The translations under genes and the position numbers were made by a program. The notes beneath the pieces are model-generated. The model saw nothing but the letters and a program-made list of their open reading frames with translations. It was not told the origin of the DNA and ran no database searches. This document shows, piece by piece, positions 14,698-23,944 of a stretch of 64,000 nucleotides of DNA (positions are counted from its first letter, which is position 1; every line of letters starts with the position of its first letter). Origin of the DNA: Flavobacteriaceae bacterium R38 (GTDB lineage: Bacteria; Bacteroidota; Bacteroidia; Flavobacteriales; Flavobacteriaceae); NCBI GenBank assembly GCA_009901575.1, contig WXYP01000008.1:62001-126000 (forward strand), in the 5' to 3' direction.

Positions 14698-16299
14698 TTA
14701 ATTAATAAAGCCTTCTGGGTTGGTATCCCAAAATACTCTAACCGTATTTTGTTTTTGAGAAATCGAAGAATTTAAATTTACTTCTTCATCTGAGTATGGA
14801 AAACTTCTTGGAAAGTTTACATCTCCGCTAATAGATTCCTGGATACTTGAAGGAAACCCTGTCCTTCTGTAAGCATTATAAGATTCTATTGAATTTCCAT
14901 AGGCAGCCAAATAGAATTCGGTAATTATAATATCTAATCGTTCTTCGTTACTTGTTGCGGCTGTATAGTTAGCAATGACCTCAGCTACATAAGCGTCAAC
15001 ATCTGCTGCTGTGGGTTCTAAAGAAGAGTTTACATTACCAAAGTTTAATACTTTATTCATAGAGTTTCTTATAGCTTCTTCCAATAGTGTTACCGGATCT
15101 CCATTAGTATTTAACATTAATGCAGCCTCTGCTGATAAGAATTTAATGTATGACGAAGTAAGCAACGGTAATATTCCGGCTCCTCCGGAATTCACGGTAT
15201 TGGCCCCTCTGTCAAATTGATCTTCATCAAAGGTTCCTCCTCCGGGATATACACCGTAAACTGTTCTTAAAAAATTATCTCCACGTCCTGTTCGGGTTTC
15301 TCCATGATCTAATCCCCAATATTGATCTCCTACAAAGCAAAAATCAACCTCGGGATCTCCCTGACAAGCTAAAAACGGAGGTCCGCTAAAAGGATCAACA
15401 TCAGATTGACGATATAAATAGTAACGTATTCTAGGATCTATAACATTTTTTGAGAAACGTAACGTGAACATGAAATAATTGCCTATGTATTGTGAAAATC
15501 CACTTAGGTATCCTCTCACAAAATAAGGGTGGCGACTTTCCGGTTCATTTACCGCTGTAAAGTTATACTGAAAGTCTTCTGCTTCTGTGTCAATAATATT
15601 ACTATTCAACAGCGCATTTATTTGGCTTTGAATATCTGCTACGCCTACTTCTCCACTAGCTAATCTAGTTTGTATCAATAGTCGTAATTTAAAAGAGTTC
15701 GCAAATGCCTCCCATCGATCTCTGTTGTTATTATAAAATAAATCGTTGGTAACGTCATTTGTAGATGCATTAATATCAATAATAGCCTGGTCAATATCTG
15801 CCAGGACCATAGTATACAAATCGGCCCCATCATCTAGTACCGGATTAGGAAATTCTTCCGACATCGCTGCTTGAGAAAACGGAATTGCTCCATTATAATC
15901 AACAAGTGTCACTGTAAGGTAGCCTAACAACAATTTACTTATAGCATTATGAAAAGTCAAGCCCGGATCACTTGCAGCTTGTGTTTCAATAACCCTGGCT
16001 ATACTTAATGCTTCAAAATAACGTTCCCATTCTGTTCTCAGCACATCCGGATCTACTTCATCGTTATAAGTTCCTGTAAGGGATTCATATCGCATAACAT
16101 CATCGGTATTCAATATCATATCCCCCATGATATCTTGAAATAAAAACTGAAGTTCATTCAATAAGAAGTTTGGATCACTACTTGTCGGATTTAATAAATT
16201 TGGATTCTCCTGCAAATCAAAATCAACTACCTCACAAGCCATTAATGTCGAAATACAAATGACACTTATATATATTTTTTTAAATATTCTTTTCATCAT
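14698..16299 (-). CDS. SusD/RagB-family outer-membrane lipoprotein
   Basis: The 533-residue lipoprotein (STLMAC, Cys22) follows a susC gene by 17 bp, the classic pairing. Features of the SusD-like_2 group are the N-terminal NPNLLNPTSSDPNFLLNELQ, helical TPR-like repeats, and a C-terminal VRVFWDTNPEGF. It acts as the lid of the SusC transporter and captures ligand at the cell surface. Because the rest of the operon encodes peptidases and amide hydrolases, the ligand is probably a peptide or amino-acid derivative and not a glycan. Confidence 0.85.
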   Translation of the reverse strand: MMKRIFKKIYISVICISTLMACEVVDFDLQENPNLLNPTSSDPNFLLNELQFLFQDIMGDMILNTDDVMRYESLTGTYNDEVDPDVLRTEWERYFEALSIARVIETQAASDPGLTFHNAISKLLLGYLTVTLVDYNGAIPFSQAAMSEEFPNPVLDDGADLYTMVLADIDQAIIDINASTNDVTNDLFYNNNRDRWEAFANSFKLRLLIQTRLASGEVGVADIQSQINALLNSNIIDTEAEDFQYNFTAVNEPESRHPYFVRGYLSGFSQYIGNYFMFTLRFSKNVIDPRIRYYLYRQSDVDPFSGPPFLACQGDPEVDFCFVGDQYWGLDHGETRTGRGDNFLRTVYGVYPGGGTFDEDQFDRGANTVNSGGAGILPLLTSSYIKFLSAEAALMLNTNGDPVTLLEEAIRNSMNKVLNFGNVNSSLEPTAADVDAYVAEVIANYTAATSNEERLDIIITEFYLAAYGNSIESYNAYRRTGFPSSIQESISGDVNFPRSFPYSDEEVNLNSSISQKQNTVRVFWDTNPEGFIN

Positions 16300-16316
16300 A
16301 TTATTCTTTTAATTCA

Positions 16317-19300
16317 TTAAAATGTAGCTGAAATTCCTAAAGCAAATCGCTTTGTAGATGGTACATTATTTCTCCCTAAACCTCCGTCACTCTCAGGATC
16401 AAAGTTTGAATATTTCGGAAAGTTAGGTGCATAAAACCATAAATTCCTACCTGATAATGTAAAGTTAATTTTTTCAAAAGGTAATTTTGAACCTTCTTTT
16501 CTATTGTAAGTATACCCTAAAGCTATTTCTCTTATTCTGAATACCGAAGCATCCCATAAGCTCAGATCATTAGCATTATAAAAATTTGAAAATACAGTAC
16601 GTAATCCATTTAACTGTATCGTGTTAGGGATTTGGTTTCCATTGGCGTCTAACAAAGGTTCTCCTGTCGCATCATCGGCCAGGAACCCTGGTATTACAAA
16701 TGAACCATTTCTACTTTCGGTATCTCTGGTTACCCCTCTTTCTAGTAAATCTTCTACAGATCGTGATGAAATATCACCTCCGTGTGTATATTCTAACTGT
16801 GTAGATAGGGTGAAATTCTTATAACTAAAATTATTGATAGTAGACAATCGCCAATCCGGGTTTGGATCTCCAATAACACGATCTTGCAGACCTATATCAG
16901 AACTTACAATAACCTCTCCTACTCTGGTGCTTCCTCCATTACCACTTATTAATAAGTTTCCTTGAGCATCTCTTAATGCAAAATCACCAACTATTGCTCC
17001 AAAAGGTCGTCCTTCTACAGCAAATCTGTCGGCAAACAATTGTATTCTTCCTCCATCAGCTGTAGTTTCTACAACTAAAGATTCATCTGCCGTAAATATA
17101 TTTTGCATATTCCAGTTAAAACCATCGCTATTTCTAAATATATCTATCCCTAAATTAACCTCAATACCTTCATTATCTACTCTCCCCAGGTTAATCACCT
17201 GAAGGTCAAAACCAGAACTTGGAGACAACGGTGCATCTACAATTTGATCTCTTGAAATTCTTTTATACAAAGAGGTTTCCAGGGTTACTCTATTGTTAAA
17301 TAGTTTTGCTTCTACTCCCACTTCAAACTCTCTATGCAATTCTGGCCTCAAGTCCGGATTTCCAACAATTCGACCAAACCTATTTGTTATAGGGAATACC
17401 GTACCATCTGGTCCCGGGGTTGCAAATCTATTTCTGTCAATTAATAATGTGTTCCTGGTTCTAAATGCATCTGGAAATCCTGAAGATGTTGCATATGCTC
17501 CTCTTACTTTCAGATAATTTACAAGATCTGTATTAAAATTAAATGCTGAAGTAGGAATAAACGATACTGAAACTCCCGGGTAGAATAACGAACGATTTTC
17601 ACGCTCTACAGTACTTCCCCAATCATTTCTTCCTGATAAAGTTCCGTATAAGTAATTTTTATATGCCAATTGAACTTGTCCGTAAACACCTGCGATATTT
17701 TCGTCAACTTCAACAAACTCTGTTGGTCTGGTATTTGAAAAATTATCAGGTCTTAAGAATCCAAATACGATTTGGTTTTGAGATTCAGAATTAACACTTC
17801 TGGTACTTGTCAATCTTGAGTTGGCTCCTAACTGAACCTCCATATTCAAATCGTCTGTAAGGGATTTATTATATCCTAATAATATAGTCTGATCTACTGT
17901 ATTTTCTTTCCTGTATCCAAGGTTTAAAAACCCTGTTCTAAAGATATCATCATTAAATCCTCCCCGATTAGAAAAATCAAAAGAATCTGATTGTTCATTA
18001 TCAAGCCCAACCCTGTAAGTCAGACTGAATGCGTCGTTAAACTGGTATGATGCATTAAAAGTTGTAAATGTTCTTACAACATCATCAAAAATACCTGTAT
18101 TGTTTAACGTCCAAAGCGGGTTCGTATCATTTCTGTAATATATAGATTCTCCTGTAGTTGGATTTTGAAAAGGAAATTGCGTAATATCAATATTTCTAGG
18201 CAGGTATAAAATACGTCTGAACACCTCTAATGATTGTATCAAATTAACCTGACGTGTAGAATAGTTGAATGTTGCCGAGACATTCAATTTATCTGTAAGT
18301 TGTGCATTACCTCCTAAACTGATATTAAAACGTTCTAAATCGTTATTCCCTATTATACCTTCTTCTTGAGCAAATCCTGCCGATAAGTTAAATCCGACTT
18401 TATCCTTTGCTGCAGATACCGAAACGGAATGTATTGTCCCGGTTCCCGTATTAAATAAATTCCTGACATTATCTGGTTGAGCTTCATATGGTACTGTTGC
18501 ATTTTCAAATTCCGGAAATATATCAGAAAAACCTGCATAAGGATGAACCACTTGATCTAATTCAGAAAAAGCTGGACCCCAAACTGATAAAAAAGTTGGG
18601 ATAAAATTCCCTTCTTGTCCTTGCCCATAAGTATTTTGATATTCCGGCAACTGAGAGACCGTATTAATATAGGTTGTTGATGATACTGTTGCTCTAACTC
18701 TACTTTCTTCTCTGGGTGTACTTCCACTTTTCGTTTGTATTAAAATTACACCATTACGTCCTTCACTCCCATAAAGTACAGCTGCATTAAGACCTTTAAG
18801 AATACTTATATTTTCTATATCATTTGGATTAATATCTCTAAGCAATCCATTAAACGGTACATTATTTACAACAATTAACGGGCCATTAGAACCAGTTATT
18901 GATGAGATTCCCCTAACAGTAATAGGTGAATTTGATCCGGTTTGGCCATTAGATTGTGTTATTCTAACTCCTGCTATCTTACCCTGCAGCGTTCTTGCCA
19001 AATCTGCTTCCGGGCGTTCTTCAACTGCATCAGAATCTAATTTTGTAATAGCATACCCTAATGCTTTTTTTGATTTTTTAATCCCCTGTGCAGTAACTAC
19101 TACTTCATCTAAAGATTGAACATCTTCCCGTAAAGTTACGTTTATAACTGTTTGATCACCTACTACGATTTCTTGATCAACAAAACCTACATAACTAAAA
19201 ACTAGGGTCGCTTCATCACCTGGTACGGTAATCGTGTAATTTCCATCAAAATCTGTAGTGACACCTGTAGTAGTTCCTTTAACCAGAACAGTAGCTCCGG

Positions 19301-19409
19301 GTAGAGGGCCATTAGCATCATTTACTGTACCTGTAATTTCTTTTTGTGCTAAAATCATATTACTGGATAGTAATAAGGCACAAAAACATAAAAATATTTT
19401 CTTAATCAT
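16317..19409 (-). CDS. SusC/RagA TonB-dependent transporter
   Basis: The 1030-residue protein has a signal peptide (about 1-22), a carboxypeptidase-regulatory-like beta domain (about 23-108, GTVNDANGPLPGATVLVKG) and a plug domain (about 110-235, with LIVVNNVPFNG and RNGVILIQTKSG). A 22-strand barrel ends in ALGISATF, with the usual terminal phenylalanine. It forms the energy-dependent pore for the SusD partner. Its start codon overlaps the stop of the upstream M14 gene by 8 bp, so the two are probably translationally coupled. Confidence 0.9.
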   Translation of the reverse strand: MIKKIFLCFCALLLSSNMILAQKEITGTVNDANGPLPGATVLVKGTTTGVTTDFDGNYTITVPGDEATLVFSYVGFVDQEIVVGDQTVINVTLREDVQSLDEVVVTAQGIKKSKKALGYAITKLDSDAVEERPEADLARTLQGKIAGVRITQSNGQTGSNSPITVRGISSITGSNGPLIVVNNVPFNGLLRDINPNDIENISILKGLNAAVLYGSEGRNGVILIQTKSGSTPREESRVRATVSSTTYINTVSQLPEYQNTYGQGQEGNFIPTFLSVWGPAFSELDQVVHPYAGFSDIFPEFENATVPYEAQPDNVRNLFNTGTGTIHSVSVSAAKDKVGFNLSAGFAQEEGIIGNNDLERFNISLGGNAQLTDKLNVSATFNYSTRQVNLIQSLEVFRRILYLPRNIDITQFPFQNPTTGESIYYRNDTNPLWTLNNTGIFDDVVRTFTTFNASYQFNDAFSLTYRVGLDNEQSDSFDFSNRGGFNDDIFRTGFLNLGYRKENTVDQTILLGYNKSLTDDLNMEVQLGANSRLTSTRSVNSESQNQIVFGFLRPDNFSNTRPTEFVEVDENIAGVYGQVQLAYKNYLYGTLSGRNDWGSTVERENRSLFYPGVSVSFIPTSAFNFNTDLVNYLKVRGAYATSSGFPDAFRTRNTLLIDRNRFATPGPDGTVFPITNRFGRIVGNPDLRPELHREFEVGVEAKLFNNRVTLETSLYKRISRDQIVDAPLSPSSGFDLQVINLGRVDNEGIEVNLGIDIFRNSDGFNWNMQNIFTADESLVVETTADGGRIQLFADRFAVEGRPFGAIVGDFALRDAQGNLLISGNGGSTRVGEVIVSSDIGLQDRVIGDPNPDWRLSTINNFSYKNFTLSTQLEYTHGGDISSRSVEDLLERGVTRDTESRNGSFVIPGFLADDATGEPLLDANGNQIPNTIQLNGLRTVFSNFYNANDLSLWDASVFRIREIALGYTYNRKEGSKLPFEKINFTLSGRNLWFYAPNFPKYSNFDPESDGGLGRNNVPSTKRFALGISATF

Positions 19410-20655
19410 AATTGATTGAGTTTGGTTTATAGTTATTTAATATTTTCATCATCTGTACTGCAGAAGTCTTACCTATTTCTTTAATTCTCTCCCTAGGTGT
19501 AGCATCTCCTATTTCATAAGTAATACCTACTGCATCATGTCCATAGAGAAACCATCCTTTGGAAACAGGTCTTGTACTGTTTGCAGATGATTCATTGACA
19601 TTGTAATCTGGAATGTTAGCTTCTAAAGCAGTAAACCAGCTTTCTATAAATTGAGGCATGGTTGTTTTTTCTCTTATCTTATTGGTGTAAAAAACATCTT
19701 CATAAGTTGAGTGAAAATCCAATCCTAAAATGATTTTTGTTTTGTCTTTTTTTATCTGTTTTGTGATGTATTTTACTGCCTGACGAATTTCAGGTTGCCT
19801 GTACACCGACCAGTCTCTATTAAGGTCTATCCCTTGCGCATTATGTCTCCAATGTCCAAGATCTACTCCATCAGGATTCATTATCGGAAAGGCTAATACC
19901 CTGTATTTATTTAAAAAATCATGAGAAAGTGATGATTCGTTCAAAATTGCTTTTAAAAACTCCTGAAAAGCAAAATAACCAGTAACTTCCGGAGGATGTT
20001 GCCTGGTTAACAATACAATGATCGGTTTTTCTTTTTTATTTCCTTTGTAAATATCCAATACTGGTAAATCTCTCCCTAAAGCAGATTTACCAAAATTCTT
20101 AAAATGAACATACGCTTCTTTACCTTTAATTAATGCTGTATACCAATTCTTAACATCTGTCGAACTCTGAATCTCCTGCGCTGCAATCGTTAAAGGTTTT
20201 TTTTCTATTTGTACTTTGACTGTTACAATCGAGTCTTGCTTGTATACATTCACAGTATCAATAAGCTCCCATTTATTATCTTTATAAAGCTTTGGCTGGT
20301 ATCTGTGTTTATGTCCTTTAGGATATTGGAATTTGAGATACAACAGCCTCTCTTTTTCAGACCATACCTTAAATGCATAATAAGCACTTTTATTGATGGG
20401 TTGGTTTTCAGGATTAACAATTACTTGTACAGTGCTATCATTTATTTTTTGAAAATCATTAAGCCGGGCTCCATCAAATTGATTACTCGCATACACTCCT
20501 AAATCATCGATAAAAAATGTCTTTCGGTCTTGCAGTTGTATGTTATTTGATCTTGTATCTACGGGGATTTTAAAAGCTACTTTATTTACGCTTACGCACC
20601 CATAACATATGGAAAACAAGAGAGCTATTATTAATTGGTTGGTTATTAATTTCAT
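19402..20655 (-). CDS. M14 zinc carboxypeptidase lipoprotein, operon leader
   Basis: This is the first gene of the SusCD operon. The 417-residue product has a lipobox-like ICYGC (Cys20), an N-terminal beta domain (about 40-165) and an M14 domain. Zinc ligands are H220 and E223 in RQHPPE and H315 in LDFHSTY. Other landmarks are HNAQGIDLNRDW (271-282) and the catalytic glutamate E381 in TYEIGD. It is a paralogue of the M14 gene at 11263-12411. Having two copies, one leading the operon, suggests that carboxypeptidase trimming is central to use of the substrate. Confidence 0.8.
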   Translation of the reverse strand: MKLITNQLIIALLFSICYGCVSVNKVAFKIPVDTRSNNIQLQDRKTFFIDDLGVYASNQFDGARLNDFQKINDSTVQVIVNPENQPINKSAYYAFKVWSEKERLLYLKFQYPKGHKHRYQPKLYKDNKWELIDTVNVYKQDSIVTVKVQIEKKPLTIAAQEIQSSTDVKNWYTALIKGKEAYVHFKNFGKSALGRDLPVLDIYKGNKKEKPIIVLLTRQHPPEVTGYFAFQEFLKAILNESSLSHDFLNKYRVLAFPIMNPDGVDLGHWRHNAQGIDLNRDWSVYRQPEIRQAVKYITKQIKKDKTKIILGLDFHSTYEDVFYTNKIREKTTMPQFIESWFTALEANIPDYNVNESSANSTRPVSKGWFLYGHDAVGITYEIGDATPRERIKEIGKTSAVQMMKILNNYKPNSINYD

Positions 20656-20707
20656 TCAAGTTAGTTGGTTTGTGGCATAAATTTATAAAAGGATTATGCT
20701 ATATTGC

Positions 20708-20741
20708 GCATACCAATTTAAATCTAAACAGCATACCAATT
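20708..20741 (+). promoter_or_regulatory. Direct repeat, probable MocR/GabR-type operator
   Basis: GCATACCAATT occurs twice, at 20708-20718 and 20731-20741, 23 bp apart (about two helical turns). The pair lies in the short gap between the divergent operon leader and the MocR-type gene, right before its ATG. From established knowledge, Bacillus GabR, of the same family, binds direct repeats containing ATACCA. The likely role is control of both directions by the adjacent regulator. A third exact copy lies at 37879-37889, upstream of aconitase. Confidence 0.6.
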
Positions 20742-22235
20742 ATGTATTTTAATATTAAAAGCATCCTTTGGAATCATGGTTTTAAGGAAAAAGAATCTTA
20801 TAAAAATATTTATATACATCTTTACGAAGCCTTCAAAAAAGCTATATTAAATAAGGCTTTAGGGAGTAATATTAAGCTTCCTCCATCTCGAATTCTGGCA
20901 AAAGATCTCGATATTTCAAGAAGTACTGTTTTAAAGGCATATAATTTATTGGTTTTAGAAAAATATGTTAAAACTGTTAAAGGGTCCGGGTATTATGTAT
21001 TGTCTTCAAAAGACAAAAAGATTTATCAAAAACTAAATTCAAACGCTACTACAGGAAAATATCCAAAGCTTTCTAAAAGGTCTAAAGCATTCAGAAAAAA
21101 TATTTACTTATCTTCTAATAACAGTCTTTCTAAAGGAATTGCTTTTCGCCCGGGATTACCTCCATTAGATATTTTTCCGGTAAGTAAATGGGGAGGATTG
21201 ATTACGAATTACTGGAGAAATGTGAGGCCATCTGAACTTTCTTACTCAAATACCATTGGTCTGGAATGTTTGAGAAAAAATATTTCTACTTATCTAAAAG
21301 TATACAGAAATATAAATTGTAATGCAGATCAAATAATTATTACTTCCGGCTCTCTCCATTCTTTATATCTTATTTCAAATTCTCTGATTAATAAAGGAGA
21401 CGAAGTCGTTATAGAAAATCCTACATACCCTCGTGCTTATGATTTGTTAAACAGTTTAAATGCCAAAATTGAGCCTACGGCAATAGACGAAGAAGGTATT
21501 TGTATTGCTAAAACTACGTCTAAAAATCCAAAATTCATTTATACTACACCTTCCAATCAGTATCCTCTTGGTATAAAGATGAGTTTAAACAGGCGTTGTG
21601 AATTATTGGAATGGGCAAGAGAAAAAAATGCATTTATTATAGAAGATGATTACAATCATGAGTTTAGTAACTGGGAAAATCCGATTTCTTCTGTCTACAG
21701 CCTGAATAACGAAGAACGTGTTATATATTTAGGTACATTTAATAAACTATTACACCCATCTTTAAGATTAGGTTACATGATAGTCCCTTATTACCTGATA
21801 GATACTGTAAAAGCTATTTATGAGCAATCCAGCAGATTTGTACCTCCATCTACACAAAAAACAATGAGTCAGTTTATTGAAAAAGACTACTTAAATAAGC
21901 ATTTAAGAAATGTGATAGCAGTCTCCAAAGAAAGAAAAGAAATATTTACTACTCATTTTGACAACTTTTTTGAAGGCCAAATTCAATTGGATAATTCTAA
22001 TACCGGTTTACATTTAATCGGGAAAGTAAAAAACAATCATAGTGATGAGTTACTCTCAGAAACTTTAAGCCAAAATAATATTATCGCTCATCCTTTGAGT
22101 AATTATTTCGTGGGGTCACAGAAACAAAACGGATTAGTTATGGGGTATTGTTCGGTTAATAATAAAGTAATCAAAGAAAATATCTATAAGATGTATAAGG
22201 TATACTCTGATTCCCAAAAAAATATTCCCCTCTAA
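20742..22235 (+). CDS. MocR/GabR-type PLP-dependent transcription regulator
   Basis: The protein fuses an N-terminal GntR winged helix to a C-terminal fold-type I aminotransferase domain. The helix region includes KLPPSRILAKDL, SRSTVLKAYNLL and KGSGYYV. The aminotransferase region shows TPSNQYPLG, IIEDDYNHEF and the PLP-lysine motif GTFNKLLHPSLRLGY (Lys335 counted from this start). An upstream frame would allow a start at 20670, but that would put the direct-repeat operator inside the coding region; ATG 20742 (MYFNIKS) is preferred. It diverges from the D-amino-acid/peptide SusCD operon and probably senses an amino acid or amine bound to PLP. Confidence 0.8.
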   Translation: MYFNIKSILWNHGFKEKESYKNIYIHLYEAFKKAILNKALGSNIKLPPSRILAKDLDISRSTVLKAYNLLVLEKYVKTVKGSGYYVLSSKDKKIYQKLNSNATTGKYPKLSKRSKAFRKNIYLSSNNSLSKGIAFRPGLPPLDIFPVSKWGGLITNYWRNVRPSELSYSNTIGLECLRKNISTYLKVYRNINCNADQIIITSGSLHSLYLISNSLINKGDEVVIENPTYPRAYDLLNSLNAKIEPTAIDEEGICIAKTTSKNPKFIYTTPSNQYPLGIKMSLNRRCELLEWAREKNAFIIEDDYNHEFSNWENPISSVYSLNNEERVIYLGTFNKLLHPSLRLGYMIVPYYLIDTVKAIYEQSSRFVPPSTQKTMSQFIEKDYLNKHLRNVIAVSKERKEIFTTHFDNFFEGQIQLDNSNTGLHLIGKVKNNHSDELLSETLSQNNIIAHPLSNYFVGSQKQNGLVMGYCSVNNKVIKENIYKMYKVYSDSQKNIPL

Positions 22236-22260
22236 AACTGTAAATCGGATAGGGTCAACC

Positions 22261-23022
22261 TCAATAATTTAAAAACCATTTATTATTCTTTTTAACATCG
22301 AATGTTTTTGGGTCTATGTGGTTTTTAAGTTTAATGTCGAAATAAAATTCTTCTAATCGTTTTTGATTGTCTAAATAAAAAGTAACTTTTTGTTCTACCC
22401 AACCTTTTCCTAAACGTTTAAAATCGGCATAGACTGCGTCTAATTTTCTACCATTAGAAGTTGTAGAAATTCTTCTTATGCAATAAAACTCTTTTGCATG
22501 TAACCAAAACTGATTAGTATCTTCTCCAATAACATACACCGGTTGCCCCATAAATACATCTTTTCGAAAGACTTGTGTATTATAATTGTATTTCTGTAAT
22601 TTCGTCAGGGCCTGATCTAAAGAAATAAAATACAAGCCTCCTTTAAACAATAAGTGTGTCGCCGGTGTATTATTGGCACTTATTAAATTGCCTTGTTGAA
22701 ATTGATAAGTAGAGTCTTTGCGATAAATTGTATAATTACCATTTTCTATATCTCTATCAATTCTAAAAAGATAGGGATAACTTACCGCTTCATACCATAT
22801 ACTGGTATTTACTTGCTTTCCCAAGGTGTCAAAAGCTATGGTTTTTTGTTTAAATGTAAAATGCTGAAACCAAGTACTATCATTTTTGGTTTTCATAGCT
22901 TGCAACAGCTCTCTGGTTGTCTTATAATCTGTTGGTCTTTGACATGCGGTTATAAATAATAAACAATTTATTAAACTGGTAGTAATTAAGAATAACCTGT
23001 ACGTTTTCAATTTTTTAAGCAT
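22261..23022 (-). CDS. LolA-like outer-membrane lipoprotein
   Basis: The 253-residue lipoprotein (LLFITAC, Cys27) begins with YKTTRELLQAMKTK and continues as an antiparallel beta protein of the LolA/LolB or DUF-type lipoprotein-carrier fold (WYEAVSYPYLFRIDRD, QPVYVIGE, YADFKRLGKGWVEQKV). It faces the MocR gene convergently with a 25-bp gap. The next gene upstream (23084-23623) is on the same strand and may share a promoter. No exact function can be read. Confidence 0.5.
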   Translation of the reverse strand: MLKKLKTYRLFLITTSLINCLLFITACQRPTDYKTTRELLQAMKTKNDSTWFQHFTFKQKTIAFDTLGKQVNTSIWYEAVSYPYLFRIDRDIENGNYTIYRKDSTYQFQQGNLISANNTPATHLLFKGGLYFISLDQALTKLQKYNYNTQVFRKDVFMGQPVYVIGEDTNQFWLHAKEFYCIRRISTTSNGRKLDAVYADFKRLGKGWVEQKVTFYLDNQKRLEEFYFDIKLKNHIDPKTFDVKKNNKWFLNY

Positions 23023-23083
23023 TAATTAGTTTGTTTTTTATGTTTTATAAGATTTATTCTCTTAGTCTTTACAGCGTAAAGAG

Positions 23084-23623
23084 TTATTTTAAAGCCTCCC
23101 ATTCTTCTTGAGATGCTTCAGATTTTTGATACTCCATCAACATATACCACTGGTTGTTCTTTTTAGTTAAAAGTGCTTCAAAATGCATTATTAGTTTTGT
23201 TTTAACCGCGCCATCAGGACTTTTAGAAGTAAAAATAAAAATACCTGTTTCATGTGCAGTGGTTTCATTTCCAATTCTTTGAGAAAACCGAAATTCTACC
23301 TCATCTATTTGCCTGCCTTCTTTGGTCTTATTAAAACCATTTTTCCAACCAGGAAGTACCTCTGTTATAGGCCTGGAAACCGCATTGTCTCCATAGGTAA
23401 AAACCACTATAGCATCTTTGTGATAAAGTGTTTTATAACCTTCAAAATCTCCTTCTTTTACAGTTTTGGAAATATTAGCCCAATAGCTGTCGAGTTCTGC
23501 TAATCGAGTAGAATCTTTTAGCGTTTCTGTAGCTTGAGAAACATCATTTTTTGCATTCATTGCATGTAATGATCCTAGATTCACATTGCACACTATCATT
23601 AAAAAGACTATTATTTTTTTCAT
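23084..23623 (-). CDS. Exported SnoaL/DUF4440-like protein
   Basis: The product has a signal peptide (MKKIIVFLMIVCNVNLGSLHA) and an NTF2-like cone fold: LAELDSYWANISKTVKEGDFEGYKTLYHKDAIVVF, then beta strands with HETGIFIF and KLIMHFEALLTKKNNQWYMLMEY. This is typical of DUF4440/SnoaL-like proteins, which bind small molecules or act as minor enzymes. The frame could open earlier at 23653, but the ATG at 23623 gives a normal signal peptide. Confidence 0.65.
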   Translation of the reverse strand: MKKIIVFLMIVCNVNLGSLHAMNAKNDVSQATETLKDSTRLAELDSYWANISKTVKEGDFEGYKTLYHKDAIVVFTYGDNAVSRPITEVLPGWKNGFNKTKEGRQIDEVEFRFSQRIGNETTAHETGIFIFTSKSPDGAVKTKLIMHFEALLTKKNNQWYMLMEYQKSEASQEEWEALK

Positions 23624-23653
23624 ATTCTCGTCTCTGGTTAATAATTTAAACAA

Positions 23654-23944
23654 TATAGCTATTTAAAACTTAAAGGTTAATACAGTATTGAATCGGGGAA
23701 GCATATATATTCACAAAATTGAGATTAAGATTAAAGTCATTTATAAATAAATATCAGATAAAACTAATCAAATGATTATCAACTATTAATAAGCTTGCTC
23801 AGTTTTTGTTCCATTTGATGTCTCAAAATCATATTTGAGATTTGAGTATTTTCGATTTAGAAAATTTAATTAATCATTGCAAAAACTATAATGAATATTT
23901 AATGATGGTATAGTTTTTGGTATTTTTAGGGCTTTAAAAAAGCA
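23654..23944. other. Divergent regulatory gap with a 7-bp inverted repeat
   Basis: This 291-bp region lies between divergent genes. It contains a perfect inverted repeat, TCTCAAA (23821-23827) and TTTGAGA (23834-23840) with a 6-bp spacer, which could be an operator for the TPR/HTH regulator that starts at 23945. I see no reading frame. Confidence 0.4.

Noticed and set aside
20670-20741. Extended N-terminus of the MocR-type regulator
   Set aside because: It would include the direct-repeat operator and has no family similarity. The GntR domain begins after 20742.
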